This document shows, in pieces, positions 10,891-26,046 of a DNA stretch of 40,114 bases. The position numbers were made by a program, and so were the translations under genes. Within the stretch, counting starts at the first letter, position 1. Every line of letters starts with the position of its first letter. This DNA comes from Mycolicibacter sinensis (GTDB lineage: Bacteria > Actinomycetota > Actinomycetes > Mycobacteriales > Mycobacteriaceae), in contig NZ_LZJK01000018.1 of assembly GCF_001667945.1 (NCBI RefSeq), positions 1 through 40,114 of the forward strand, in the 5' to 3' direction. Under the pieces are notes generated by a model. The model did no database searches. It was given only the letters and a program-made list of their open reading frames with translations, and was not told where the DNA came from.

Positions 10891-12528
10891 TCAGCCCTTG
10901 ACCAGGGCGCGTTCGAGGATCGGGCTGAGATCCAGGCCGGCCGGCAGGGTGCCGAACGCGCCGCCCCACTGCCCGGCGAACCGGGTCGCCAAGAACGCCT
11001 CGGCGACAGCGGGGTGACCGTGCCGGACCAGCAGCGCGCCCTGCAGCGCCAGGCAGATGTCCTCGGCGATCTTGCGGGCCCGGTACTGGGCGCCATCAAT
11101 GTCGGAGAGGTCGCCCAGCTGCGCTTTGAGGGCGTCGACGTGAGCGTCCAGCCGGGGGTCCTGCCCGGCACTGCCCGCCAGCTCGTCGAAGAGCACCGCC
11201 ACCGATTCGGGCTGGGTGGCCAGCGCCCGCAGCGTGTCCAGGGCGCTGACGTTGCCCGAACCCTCCCAGATGCCCATCAGCGGCGCCTCCCGGTACAGCC
11301 GCGGCATCAACGAGTCCTCGATGTAGCCGTTGCCACCCAGGCATTCCATCGCCTCGGCGGCGTGCGGGGTGGCACGCTTGCACACCCAGTACTTGGTGGC
11401 CGCCAAGCCGATCCGGCGCAGCAGCCCCTCCCGGTCGTCACCCCCGACCGCCTTGTCGGTGGCGCCGGCCATCCGCATGGTGACCATGGTGGCGGCCTCG
11501 GCCTCCACCGCCAGGTCTGCCAGCACGTTGCGCATCAACGGCTGATCAATCAGGTAGGCGCCGAAGGCCTTTCGGTGCTGAGCGTGATAGATGGCGCGGG
11601 CCAGCCCCATCCGCATGCTGGTGGCACTGCCCAGGGCGCAGTCCAGCCGGGTGAGGTTGACCATCTCGATGATGACCGAGACGCCGCGGCCCTCTTCCCC
11701 CACCAGCCAGGCAGTGGCGCCGTCGTACTCGATCTCGCTGGAGGCGTTGGCGTGGTTGCCGAGCTTGTCCTTGAGCCGTTGCAGCCGCATCCGGTTGCGG
11801 GTGCCGTCCGGCAACACCCGGGGCAGGAAGAAGCAGCTCAGACCGCCCGGCGCCTGGGCGAGCACCAGGAACACGTCACACATCGGCGCGGAGGTGAACC
11901 ACTTGTGCCCGGTCAGGGTGTAGCTGCCGTCATCGTTGGGCACCGCGGCGGTGGTGCCGGCGCGCACATCCGAGCCGCCCTGCTTCTCGGTCATCGACAT
12001 GCCCGCGGTGATGCCGGCCTTGGTGGCGGGCACCTTGAGCACCGGGTCATATACCCGGCTGGTCAACAGCGGCTCGTAGGTTTTGGCCAGTTCGGCGTTG
12101 TACCGCAGCGCCGGGACGATCGCGTAGGTCATCGAGATCGGACACATGTGGCCGGGCTCGGCGGTCCACACCCCGGTCTGGGCGGCACGTACCACATGGG
12201 CGCCCGGCCGCGGGTCGGCCCAGGGCGCGGCGTGCAGGCCGTGCGCGATCGCGGTGCGCATCAGCTCGTGGTAGGCGGGGTCGTACTCCACCTCGTCGAT
12301 GCGGTTGCCGACGACGTCGTGGGTGTGCAGCACGGGCCGGTTACGGTCGGCCAGGGCACCCCAGCGCTGGGTCTGTCGCGAGCCGGAGATGGCGCCGAGC
12401 TCAGTAACCTCGTCGACGCCCCACTGACCGCCCTCGCGGATCAGTGCTTCGATGAGAACCGGCGATGAGGCCGGGTTGTAGCCCTCCAACGGAGGGACCT
12501 GGTTGGTGACGATATGCGTGTCGGCCAT
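10891..12528 (-). CDS. fadE8: Acyl-CoA dehydrogenase, AidB-like (FadE8)
   Basis: A 545-residue FAD-dependent acyl-CoA dehydrogenase of the large AidB-like branch. Recognisable motifs are the flavin/substrate signature MTEKQGGSD (179-187), HKWFTSAP (ACAD central beta domain) and the C-terminal YREAPLMGIWEGSGN stretch that carries the active-site region in this subgroup. An extra C-terminal helical domain (about 450-545) is also typical of AidB. It would oxidise an acyl-CoA at the alpha-beta bond; the chain is not predictable. The ATG at 12528 follows a regulatory region rich in short palindromes. It is the first gene of the operon with echA4, the PaaX-like regulator and echA5, as in M. tuberculosis Rv0672-Rv0675. 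Confidence 0.9.
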   Translation of the reverse strand: MADTHIVTNQVPPLEGYNPASSPVLIEALIREGGQWGVDEVTELGAISGSRQTQRWGALADRNRPVLHTHDVVGNRIDEVEYDPAYHELMRTAIAHGLHAAPWADPRPGAHVVRAAQTGVWTAEPGHMCPISMTYAIVPALRYNAELAKTYEPLLTSRVYDPVLKVPATKAGITAGMSMTEKQGGSDVRAGTTAAVPNDDGSYTLTGHKWFTSAPMCDVFLVLAQAPGGLSCFFLPRVLPDGTRNRMRLQRLKDKLGNHANASSEIEYDGATAWLVGEEGRGVSVIIEMVNLTRLDCALGSATSMRMGLARAIYHAQHRKAFGAYLIDQPLMRNVLADLAVEAEAATMVTMRMAGATDKAVGGDDREGLLRRIGLAATKYWVCKRATPHAAEAMECLGGNGYIEDSLMPRLYREAPLMGIWEGSGNVSALDTLRALATQPESVAVLFDELAGSAGQDPRLDAHVDALKAQLGDLSDIDGAQYRARKIAEDICLALQGALLVRHGHPAVAEAFLATRFAGQWGGAFGTLPAGLDLSPILERALVKG

Positions 12529-12533
12529 AGCGC

Positions 12534-12580
12534 AGTATTACAGTATTTCGACGCACGCACAATAGATGTAACTACAGTTA
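12534..12580. promoter_or_regulatory. Candidate operator region of the fadE8 operon
   Basis: Within 52 bp of the fadE8 start codon there is an inverted repeat TAACT-AC-AGTTA (12569-12580) and a direct repeat CAGTATTACAGTATT (around 12533-12547). Both are AT-rich in a GC-rich genome and lie where a repressor or activator would act. The PaaX-like protein of the operon or another acyl-CoA sensor may bind here; this is inferred from position. Confidence 0.4.
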
Positions 12581-12588
12581 TGGCCGGC

Positions 12589-12642
12589 AAATAAAACGGC
12601 GGTCACGGCCCGAGGTCGGGAGGTTCCAGGCCGTGACCGCCG
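12589..12642 (-). terminator. Intrinsic terminator upstream of fadE8
   Basis: A perfect 14-bp stem (12597-12610 pairing with 12629-12642) with an 18-base loop is followed on the minus strand by TTTTATTT. It stops transcription arriving from endonuclease IV or from the candidate small RNA before it enters the fadE8 operon. Confidence 0.85.
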
Positions 12643-12762
12643 CGTCTATGGGGCGCCGCGCTATGGGCTGCTCATTCCTGCCGCACCGCCACGGTGCCGC
12701 TTCGTCATCAGGACTGTTCCCGCCAGTTGGCACGCGCAAGCCGTCTTTACTGGCGGAGTCAT
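12589..12762 (-). ncRNA. Candidate small RNA between end and fadE8
   Basis: No protein gene occupies 12529-12881. On the minus strand a promoter can be read: ATGACA (12797-12792), a 17-bp spacer and TATCAA (12774-12769); a second pair TTGGCG and TATGAC (12786-12758) overlaps it. The predicted transcript of about 170 bases has a 5' hairpin (CCGCCAGT with ACTGGCGG, 12756-12720), a middle hairpin (GCACCG with CGGTGC, 12697-12683), and a strong terminator with a T-rich tail ending near 12589. This is the expected layout of an independent small RNA, but it could also be the 3' end of the endonuclease IV message. I do not recognise it as a named family. Confidence 0.4.
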
Positions 12763-12881
12763 AGCAAATTGATAGCACACCGCCAACCGCTTGTCATCTG
12801 TTTCATGGGAAATCAGTCCAAACGGATGATTAAAAGCGGGTGTTACAACGATCAGTCTGGGACGTGGGTCCCGGCGGCAGG

Positions 12882-13640
12882 TCAGCCGACGCGCTCCTTC
12901 AGGAAGGCGATGTCGGCCTTGCGGCCCTCGTCGGCGGTCTCGCAGATGACCGGGGCGCCGGCGGCCTTGACCACGGCGACCAGCAGGTCAGGATCGATCT
13001 GGCCGGTCCCGAAGTTGGCGTGGCGGTCCCGGCCGGAGCCGGCGGCGTCCTTGGAGTCGTTGCAGTGCACCAGGTCGATGCGGCCGGTGATGCCCTTGAT
13101 CCGTTCCACGGCGTCGGGCAGGGACTCCCCGGCCGCCCAGGTGTGGCAGGTGTCCAGGCAGAACCCGACCCCGGTGTCGCCGATGTGGTCCCAGAGCTTG
13201 GCGATGGTGTCGAAGCGCCGCGCCATCGCGTGCTCGCCTCCAGCGGTGTTCTCCAGGTACACCGGGACGGTGGTCTCCAGCTGGTCCAGCGCCTTGCGCC
13301 ACCGGACGAACCCAGCCTCGGGATCGTCGTCGTCGGCGGTGACGTGTCCGCCGTGCACGATCACCGCGGCAGCGCCGATGTCGGCGGCGGCATCGCAGGT
13401 CTGCTGCAACACCGTGCGCGAGGGGATGCGCACCCGGTTGTTGGGCGAGGCCACGTTGATCAGGTACGGCGCGTGGACGTAGATGGGCAGCGCGGCCTGC
13501 CGCAGGCGCTCGGCGTCCTCCCGCGGTTTGGGCGGCTTCCAGCTCTGCGGGTTGCCGAGGAAGATCTGCACCGTATCGGCGCCGTCCGCCTCCGCGGCCG
13601 CCAACGGATCAGCAGGGCGCACATGGGAACCGATCAACAC
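12882..13640 (-). CDS. nfo: Endonuclease IV (AP endonuclease)
   Basis: A 252-residue metal-dependent AP endonuclease that cuts the backbone 5' to abasic sites in base-excision repair; mycobacterial literature calls it end. It starts at the conserved [12 protein letters not shown] (GTG at 13640). Metal-site motifs are visible: [38 protein letters not shown] and [11 protein letters not shown]. Upstream in-frame codons lie inside the repeat that separates this gene from the ligase, so the longer form is unlikely. The ribosome binding site is weak. In M. tuberculosis (Rv0670) lpqP lies between it and fadE8; here that space holds no protein gene. Confidence 0.95.
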   Translation of the reverse strand: MLIGSHVRPADPLAAAEADGADTVQIFLGNPQSWKPPKPREDAERLRQAALPIYVHAPYLINVASPNNRVRIPSRTVLQQTCDAAADIGAAAVIVHGGHVTADDDDPEAGFVRWRKALDQLETTVPVYLENTAGGEHAMARRFDTIAKLWDHIGDTGVGFCLDTCHTWAAGESLPDAVERIKGITGRIDLVHCNDSKDAAGSGRDRHANFGTGQIDPDLLVAVVKAAGAPVICETADEGRKADIAFLKERVG

Positions 13641-13648
13641 GGCGGTCA

Positions 13649-13742
13649 GCTTAGTTCGGCGACGATGCCGGCGAGGGAGGAGCCGACTGAGGAGCCGGAC
13701 AGTCGGCTTAGTTCGGCGACGATGCCGGCGAGGGAGGAGCCG
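13649..13742. repeat. 37-bp direct repeat, period 57 bp (tandem duplication, possible VNTR)
   Basis: The 37-bp sequence at 13649-13685 recurs without a mismatch at 13706-13742. The right-hand copy is the last eleven codons and stop of the ligase gene; the left-hand copy lies between that stop and the endonuclease IV start. The 57-bp period is a whole number of codons and the second copy ends in the same TAA. About 1.65 units are present, as in the tandem-repeat loci used for mycobacterial typing. Confidence 0.9.
13681..13708 (-). terminator. Hairpin directly after the ligase stop codon
   Basis: AGCCGACTG (13681-13689) and CAGTCGGCT (13700-13708) form a perfect 9-bp stem with a 10-base loop, beginning right after the TAA at 13710-13708. 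There is no T run, so it may be a weak or factor-assisted terminator, or an mRNA 3'-end stabiliser. Confidence 0.4.
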
Positions 13743-15222
13743 GAGGGTCAAACTCCTCCCAGGTGTGCACCGGTTGGTTGGTGTGCATCTGCGCGCAGTA
13801 GCGGCGCAGCATCTCCGCCAGCGCGTCCGGGCGGGTCATGCCCTGCGCCTGCAACGCCTGGACCGTCGACACCTGCCAGGTGGCACCGTTGCGACCCGAG
13901 GCGACCCGGCCCTCGATGATGCCGAGAAACCGGTCGGACACCTCGGCCGCCACCCCCCACTCGTCGAGGCCTTGGCGGGCCATCGGGAGCAGCTCGCGCC
14001 GGGTCAGCTCGGCGACACTGACCTCGCCCAGCTCCGGCCAGTACAGCCGGGCATCCATGCCGTGGCGAGCGGCCGCGCGAAAGTTGTGATGCGCGACGGC
14101 AAAACTCATCTGGGTCCACAGCGGGCGTCGTTCCCGGGCCATCCGCCGCAGCAGGCCGTAGTAGAAGACCGCGTTGGCCAGCATGTCGGCGACCGTCGGT
14201 CCCGACGGCAACACCCGGTTCTCCACCCGCAGATGCGGCCGTCCGTCCACCACGTCATAAACCGGCCGATTCCACCGGTACACCGTCCCGTTGTGCAGGC
14301 GCAGCTCGGCCAGCTGCGGTGTGCGGCCTTGCGCCAGCTCGGCGGCCGGATCCTCCTCGGAGATCTCCGGCAGCAGCGACGGGAAGTAGCGCACGTTCTC
14401 CTCGAACAGGTCGAAGATCGAGGTGATCCACCGCTCGCCGAACCACACCCGGGGCCGCACGCCCTGGTTCTTCAGCTCGTCGGGGCGGGTGTCGGTGGAT
14501 TGCGCGAACAACTCGACCCGGGTCTCCGCCCACAGCCGGTGACCGAAGAAGTACGGCGAGTTGGCGCCGAGCGCCAGCTGGGGTCCGGCCAGCACCTGGG
14601 CGGCGTTCCAGTGGTCGGCGAATTGGGCCGGCGAGACCTGCAGGTGCAGCTGCATGCTGGTGCACGCCGATTCCGGTGCGATGGTCGCCGCGTGCAGGGC
14701 GAGCGGTTCGGGGCCGTCGATGTCGATGGCGAGGTCTTCGCCTCGTGCGGCGAAGATCGAATCGTTGAGCGCCGCATACCTGGCCGAGTCGCTCATCCAG
14801 TCACCCGTCAGGTGCTCGGGCATCAGGGTGGGCAGAATGCCGATCATCACGATGCGGGCCCCGTCGGCGTGGGCTTTGGCCTCGGCGGCATTGAGGCTGG
14901 CGCGCACGTCGGCCTCCAGCTCCAGCCCCAGGCGTCCGGGCAGCGGCCGGGGCGCGACGTTGAGTTCGATGTTGTAGGCGCCCAGCTCGCGCTGGTAGGC
15001 CGGGTCATCGATCGCGGCGAGCACGTTGGCATTGGCCATCACCGGCCGGTAGTCGGCGCCGATCAGGTTGGCTTCGATCTCCATGCCGGTCAGCGGCTGG
15101 TCGCAGTCGAAGCTGGACTGCGCCAGCATCGTCTCGAAAACGTCGAGGCACTGTTGGATCTTGCGCCGGTAGAGCTGACGTTGGGTGCGACTGTAGTCGG
15201 TGCGGTTGACCTCGTCCCCCAT
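13708..15222 (-). CDS. Glutamate-cysteine ligase-family (GCS2) protein
   Basis: 504 residues of the actinobacterial GCS2 carboxylate-amine ligase group, ATP-dependent enzymes that join glutamate to an amine such as cysteine. Family stretches are [11 protein letters not shown] (glutamate/metal site near the N-terminus), [52 protein letters not shown] and [17 protein letters not shown]. The ATG at 15222 is chosen because relatives I recall also begin MGDEV; a longer reading would run through a 21-bp inverted repeat. It lies between rpoC and endonuclease IV, where M. tuberculosis carries a ceramidase (Rv0669c). Mycobacteria use mycothiol rather than glutathione, so the real product is open. The proline/serine-rich C-terminus is the part duplicated downstream. 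Confidence 0.85.
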   Translation of the reverse strand: MGDEVNRTDYSRTQRQLYRRKIQQCLDVFETMLAQSSFDCDQPLTGMEIEANLIGADYRPVMANANVLAAIDDPAYQRELGAYNIELNVAPRPLPGRLGLELEADVRASLNAAEAKAHADGARIVMIGILPTLMPEHLTGDWMSDSARYAALNDSIFAARGEDLAIDIDGPEPLALHAATIAPESACTSMQLHLQVSPAQFADHWNAAQVLAGPQLALGANSPYFFGHRLWAETRVELFAQSTDTRPDELKNQGVRPRVWFGERWITSIFDLFEENVRYFPSLLPEISEEDPAAELAQGRTPQLAELRLHNGTVYRWNRPVYDVVDGRPHLRVENRVLPSGPTVADMLANAVFYYGLLRRMARERRPLWTQMSFAVAHHNFRAAARHGMDARLYWPELGEVSVAELTRRELLPMARQGLDEWGVAAEVSDRFLGIIEGRVASGRNGATWQVSTVQALQAQGMTRPDALAEMLRRYCAQMHTNQPVHTWEEFDPPAPPSPASSPN

Positions 15223-15282
15223 GCCCACGATGCAACCTGCTGGGCGCGGGCACCGCAACCCGAGTGCAGGTGCTCGTCGTTC

Positions 15283-15342
15283 GCCGAATCGGAATCTGGC
15301 GACAGGACACGCCGTGAATCCGTCGCCAGATTCCGATTCGGC
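15283..15342. repeat. 21-bp perfect inverted repeat
   Basis: The arms at 15283-15303 and 15322-15342 are perfect reverse complements (starting GCCGAATCGG and ending CCGATTCGGC) around an 18-base loop. It lies between the rpoC terminator and the ligase start, thus in the likely 5' leader or promoter of the ligase gene. It has no T run and is separate from the rpoC terminator. No flanking target duplication is visible. Confidence 0.9.
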
Positions 15343-15354
15343 AGGAGGCATGAG

Positions 15355-15381
15355 AAAAGCCCCGGGCGCACCCGGGGCTTT
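15355..15381 (-). terminator. Intrinsic terminator of rpoB-rpoC
   Basis: An 11-bp perfect stem (AAAGCCCCGGG at 15356-15366 with CCCGGGGCTTT at 15371-15381) has a 4-base loop and is followed on the minus strand by TTTT. It begins 13 bp after the rpoC stop codon. Confidence 0.92.
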
Positions 15382-15393
15382 CTCGTCGTTGAT

Positions 15394-19368
<3,975 letters not shown>

Positions 19369-19382
19369 TTAGTAGCCAATAA

Positions 19383-22937
<3,555 letters not shown>

Positions 22938-23147
22938 CTAATGCGGCCAGCGGGTCCCGGCTCTCACCAGACCCCGTTCGCTGCGAATATCGACCGTTGG
23001 TTCGGCTGGCGAACGCTCTGTCCGGTCTCACGCACAGCCGAACCACGACGTCACAAACCTGAAACGAGCCGACGAATGCGACTCAGGCTGGTACTGCGGG
23101 GTCGGGCGCGGGTAAGGGTGGGCAGGAGGAAGCCAGCGCAACGTCCA

Positions 23148-23176
23148 ACAATAGCGCAGGCTCGCGCATTCCTCAA
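23148..23176 (-). promoter_or_regulatory. rpoB promoter candidate, proximal
   Basis: TTGAGG (23176-23171) and TATTGT (23153-23148) on the minus strand are separated by exactly 17 bp. The start would be near 23141, giving a leader of about 200 bases. Confidence 0.55.
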
Positions 23177-23247
23177 CTGCCGCGTCCCGGGGCCCTATCG
23201 GTGCTGGCTGGCCTCCGCCGGAGCCCGGAGCACAAACGCTGGTGACC

Positions 23248-23276
23248 AGATTGGACCGTTTACGTCCGTCCGTCAA
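23248..23276 (-). promoter_or_regulatory. rpoB promoter candidate, distal
   Basis: TTGACG (23276-23271) and CAATCT (23253-23248) on the minus strand are separated by 17 bp, a good match to the mycobacterial sigma-A pattern. The start would be near 23241, leaving a leader of about 300 bases before rpoB. Confidence 0.6.
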
Positions 23277-23307
23277 GAGCTGACACGGGGCGGCCGGCAG
23301 CCAGATG

Positions 23308-24360
23308 TCAGCCCGGGGTGGTCGGCAGCGATGCGGTGGGCGCTTCGTCGGCTTCCGGGAACTCGTGCACCGCGTACTTGTGGGTGCCCTCGAGCTCGTC
23401 GCGGATCGCCGCCTGGGCGTTGGGGGGCAGGGTGTGCAGGATCTCCCGCACCCGCGCCTTGCGCCGAGCCACGGCCTTGCGCTCCGGCAGGCCGGGGGTC
23501 GCGCTGAGCTGCGGCGGGACCCCGAAGACCTCTTCGACGCCGCCGTCGCTCTGGCCGGCGGCCAGCATGGCCTCTTCGGCCGCCGCGGTCGCCTGGTCCT
23601 TCTCCTCGGACATGCCGATGGGGCCGATACGCCGGCCGTTGAGGAACTGGCGCACCACCGGCTCGTCGGAGGTCAGCAGCACCTCGCGCGGACCGAACAT
23701 CACCAACTGCTTGCGGAACAGCATGCCCATGTTGTCCGGCACGGTGCGGGCGATGTTGATGTTGTGCGTGACGATCAGGATGGTGGCGTCGATCTGGGCG
23801 TTGATGTCGATCAGCAGCTGGCTCAGGTAGGCCGTGCGGACCGGGTCCAGGCCGGAGTCCGGCTCGTCGCAGAGGATGATCTGGGGGTCGAGGACCAGCG
23901 CGCGGGCCAGGCCGGCACGCTTGCGCATACCGCCGGAGATCTCACCCGGGAACTTGTAGCCGTCGTTGGGCATACCGACCATCTCGAGCTTCTCCATGAC
24001 GATGTCACGGATTTCCTTCTCGGACTTCTTGGTGTGCTCCCGCAACGGGAAGGCGGTGTTGTCGTAGATGTTCATCGACCCGAACAGCGCGCCGTCCTGG
24101 AACAGCACCCCGAACAGCGTGCGGATCTCGTAGAGCTCCTTGGCCGAGCACTCCAGGATGTCGGTGCCGTCGATGACGATCGAGCCGCGCTCGGGCCGCA
24201 GCAGCCCGATCAGCGACTTCAGGAAAACCGACTTGCCGGTACCGGATGGCCCCAGCAGCACGCTGACCTCGCCCTCGGGAATGGTCATGGAGACGTCTTC
24301 CCAGATCCGGGCCGATCCGAAAGACTTGGTCAGCCCGTTTACCTCGATGGCGACACCCAT
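23308..24360 (-). CDS. mkl: ATP-binding protein of Mce transporters (Mkl/MceG)
   Basis: A 350-residue ABC-transporter ATPase. Walker A GPSGTGKS (37-44), Q-loop FQDG (87-90), signature SGGMRKR (142-148), Walker B IILCDEP (161-167) and the switch histidine (H199) are intact. The sequence is of the MlaF/MceG type, with a C-terminal extension of about 90 residues rich in alanine and charged residues (from about 260). Mkl energises the Mce lipid and sterol importers, whose permease and substrate-binding genes lie elsewhere. The ATG at 24360 has GGAAGGAC upstream and begins just before the ABC domain; an earlier in-frame start would add an unrelated basic tail. It is followed by the rpoB promoter region. 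Confidence 0.93.
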   Translation of the reverse strand: MGVAIEVNGLTKSFGSARIWEDVSMTIPEGEVSVLLGPSGTGKSVFLKSLIGLLRPERGSIVIDGTDILECSAKELYEIRTLFGVLFQDGALFGSMNIYDNTAFPLREHTKKSEKEIRDIVMEKLEMVGMPNDGYKFPGEISGGMRKRAGLARALVLDPQIILCDEPDSGLDPVRTAYLSQLLIDINAQIDATILIVTHNINIARTVPDNMGMLFRKQLVMFGPREVLLTSDEPVVRQFLNGRRIGPIGMSEEKDQATAAAEEAMLAAGQSDGGVEEVFGVPPQLSATPGLPERKAVARRKARVREILHTLPPNAQAAIRDELEGTHKYAVHEFPEADEAPTASLPTTPG

Positions 24361-24456
24361 TAGTGAGGTCCTTCCGCAAACTCTCGTCGTGCCACGTCCG
24401 CGCTTGTGGCTTGGGCCACTGTAGCGCACGGGTGCCGCCTGTAACGGCGGTCCGCC

Positions 24457-25986
24457 TCAGTCAGCCGGTGTCCAGTTTCCGTGGAAGCCCATCGGCACCC
24501 GCTGCGGCAGGTGCACGGTGGCCACCGTCTCACAGGTGGCGGCGTCGAGGATCAGTAGTTGGCCCTCGTCAGCACCGCGGTGGTGACCCATACCTATAAG
24601 GATGCCGTCATCTTCGCCTTGTCCGCCAGGGCGCGGCACGAACGACATCTCGCCGAGCACCAGCTGCGGGTCCAGCGGCGCGGTGATGCTCGATCCGGTC
24701 GCGTAGTCGTGCTTGTACAGCGCCGTCGACAGTTCGGCCTGGGTGTCGCCGATGAAGCCGCCGTTGATCCCGACGGTGTAGCCGAAGCGGTGCTTGCCGC
24801 CCAGCAGGGCCTCGTTGATCCGGGGGAACTCCTGCGGCCGGTCGTCGCGGGCCTCGGCGCTCACCGCGCCGGTGTCCAGGTTGATCGTCCAGCGGTCGAG
24901 TCGGGGCGGGGCGTCGCCGGGCCCGCGCCGGTCGGCGTCGAAGACCTTCGCGTAGCGCACCACGTCGAGCACCAGCAGCTCCTGCCCGGCCGACGAGACC
25001 TCGGAGTAGGCGTTGACCGGGTGGAAGACGTAGCACGGTTCGACGTCGAACCAGCGCACCTGCGCTTCCCCCGCCCGGACCCATCCCTGGGCTTCGCCCT
25101 CCCGCGCCATCACCCCGATGCGCGCCGGGTAATCGGGGTTCCACGCGTAGGGCAGCCCGGCCGGCGGGCGGCTGTCGCGGTTGACGATCGCGGTGACGGG
25201 GCTGGGCACCCGCACCTTGCCGACCAGGCTGCTCAGCACCAGCCGGGCGGGGGCTTTGAGCCAGCGGGGCATGCTGACCGGCAGCACCTGCGCCGCTTCG
25301 AAGGTGACCGGCAAGTCGTAGACCACCACATACTTCTCGGTCAGGGAGAAGTCGTGCATCATCGGCGACCCGCTCACCTCGATGTCGACGGTGCGCCGCG
25401 CCCGGCCGGCGTTGTCGATCACCGAGTACTGCACCGTGTTGCCGCGGGCGAACGAGTAGGACACCGCATGCAGCTCGCCGGTGACCGGGTCGCGGTGCGG
25501 GTGCGCGGTGTAGCCGCCCGCCAAGGTGCCGTCGAAGTCGCAGGTCCCCACGGTGTCGAGGTCGTCGGTCAGCTCGTAGTTGGCCACGCCGCCTTCGACC
25601 AGCGCCAGCGTCTTGCCGGCGTGACCGAGCACGTTGGTGTTGGGCCCGACGGACTGCATCCCGGCCGCCACGTCGATCCGGGCCGGCAGCGGTTCGCCCA
25701 GCGCGGCACAGACCGCCGGGGTACGCACCCACCGGTTGCGGTACCAGCGGGCCCGACCGTCCCCCAGCGCCACGCCGTGCACCATCGGGTCGCCGGTGAA
25801 CCAGTGGTAGGTGGCCGGATCGACCTCGGCCACCGGGTTGGGCCCGTTGCGCAGGTAGCGGCCGTCGAGATAGTCCGGGATCTGTCCGGTCACGCGCAGC
25901 TCGGTGGCCGTCATCTCGGCGGACACCGGCCCCATGACGCCTTCCAGGTACGGGTTCGTCGAGGTGTGGCTGAGGCTGGTCGCCAT
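24457..25986 (-). CDS. Carotenoid cleavage oxygenase
   Basis: A 509-residue member of the carotenoid/retinoid oxygenase family, non-haem iron enzymes that split a polyene double bond to give aldehydes. The four iron-binding histidines of the beta-propeller can be placed: H162 (TAHPHRDP), H211 (MMHDFSLTEKY), H322 (FHPVNAYSE) and H502 (GFHGNW). It corresponds to M. tuberculosis Rv0654, which cleaves several carotenoids and apocarotenals in vitro (established knowledge). It is divergent from a TetR regulator, with a 60-bp shared control region containing an AT-rich palindrome. No carotenoid synthesis genes are in this window, so the substrate may be imported or made elsewhere. Confidence 0.93.
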   Translation of the reverse strand: MATSLSHTSTNPYLEGVMGPVSAEMTATELRVTGQIPDYLDGRYLRNGPNPVAEVDPATYHWFTGDPMVHGVALGDGRARWYRNRWVRTPAVCAALGEPLPARIDVAAGMQSVGPNTNVLGHAGKTLALVEGGVANYELTDDLDTVGTCDFDGTLAGGYTAHPHRDPVTGELHAVSYSFARGNTVQYSVIDNAGRARRTVDIEVSGSPMMHDFSLTEKYVVVYDLPVTFEAAQVLPVSMPRWLKAPARLVLSSLVGKVRVPSPVTAIVNRDSRPPAGLPYAWNPDYPARIGVMAREGEAQGWVRAGEAQVRWFDVEPCYVFHPVNAYSEVSSAGQELLVLDVVRYAKVFDADRRGPGDAPPRLDRWTINLDTGAVSAEARDDRPQEFPRINEALLGGKHRFGYTVGINGGFIGDTQAELSTALYKHDYATGSSITAPLDPQLVLGEMSFVPRPGGQGEDDGILIGMGHHRGADEGQLLILDAATCETVATVHLPQRVPMGFHGNWTPAD

Positions 25987-25996
25987 GCGGACTCCT

Positions 25997-26020
25997 ATAA
26001 CAATGTTATTTCAATGTTAT
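25997..26020. promoter_or_regulatory. TetR operator between the oxygenase and its regulator
   Basis: ATAACA-A-TGTTAT (25997-26009) is a perfect 6+1+6 inverted repeat. Its right half, CAATGTTAT, is repeated in tandem 11 bp further on (26012-26020). The site lies in the 60-bp divergent gap and would overlap both promoters, as expected for a TetR protein that represses itself and the oxygenase. The regulator-site pairing is inferred from position. Confidence 0.6.
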
Positions 26021-26046
26021 GGGTACGGTACGCCGACTGTGAAACC

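Larger units (their letters stand above)
22938..23307. other. rpoB leader and promoter region without protein genes
   Basis: This 370-bp gap between mkl and rpoB holds no convincing protein gene. It contains two minus-strand promoter candidates and an untranslated leader of 200 to 300 bases for rpoB-rpoC. I saw no strong terminator for mkl in it, so some read-through from mkl into rpoB is possible. In M. tuberculosis this interval is filled by Rv0656c-Rv0666, including vapBC6 (from memory); none of those genes are here. Confidence 0.6.

Noticed and set aside
12578..12778. Possible 66-residue minus-strand protein in the end-fadE8 gap
   Set aside because: No ribosome binding site or family resemblance is visible, and the frame runs through the 14-bp terminator stem. 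A non-coding RNA explains the stretch better.
24559..26046. Upstream extension of the TetR gene through the oxygenase
   Set aside because: It is antisense to the carotenoid oxygenase with its four iron-binding histidines; the TetR domain starts right after the ATG at 26047.
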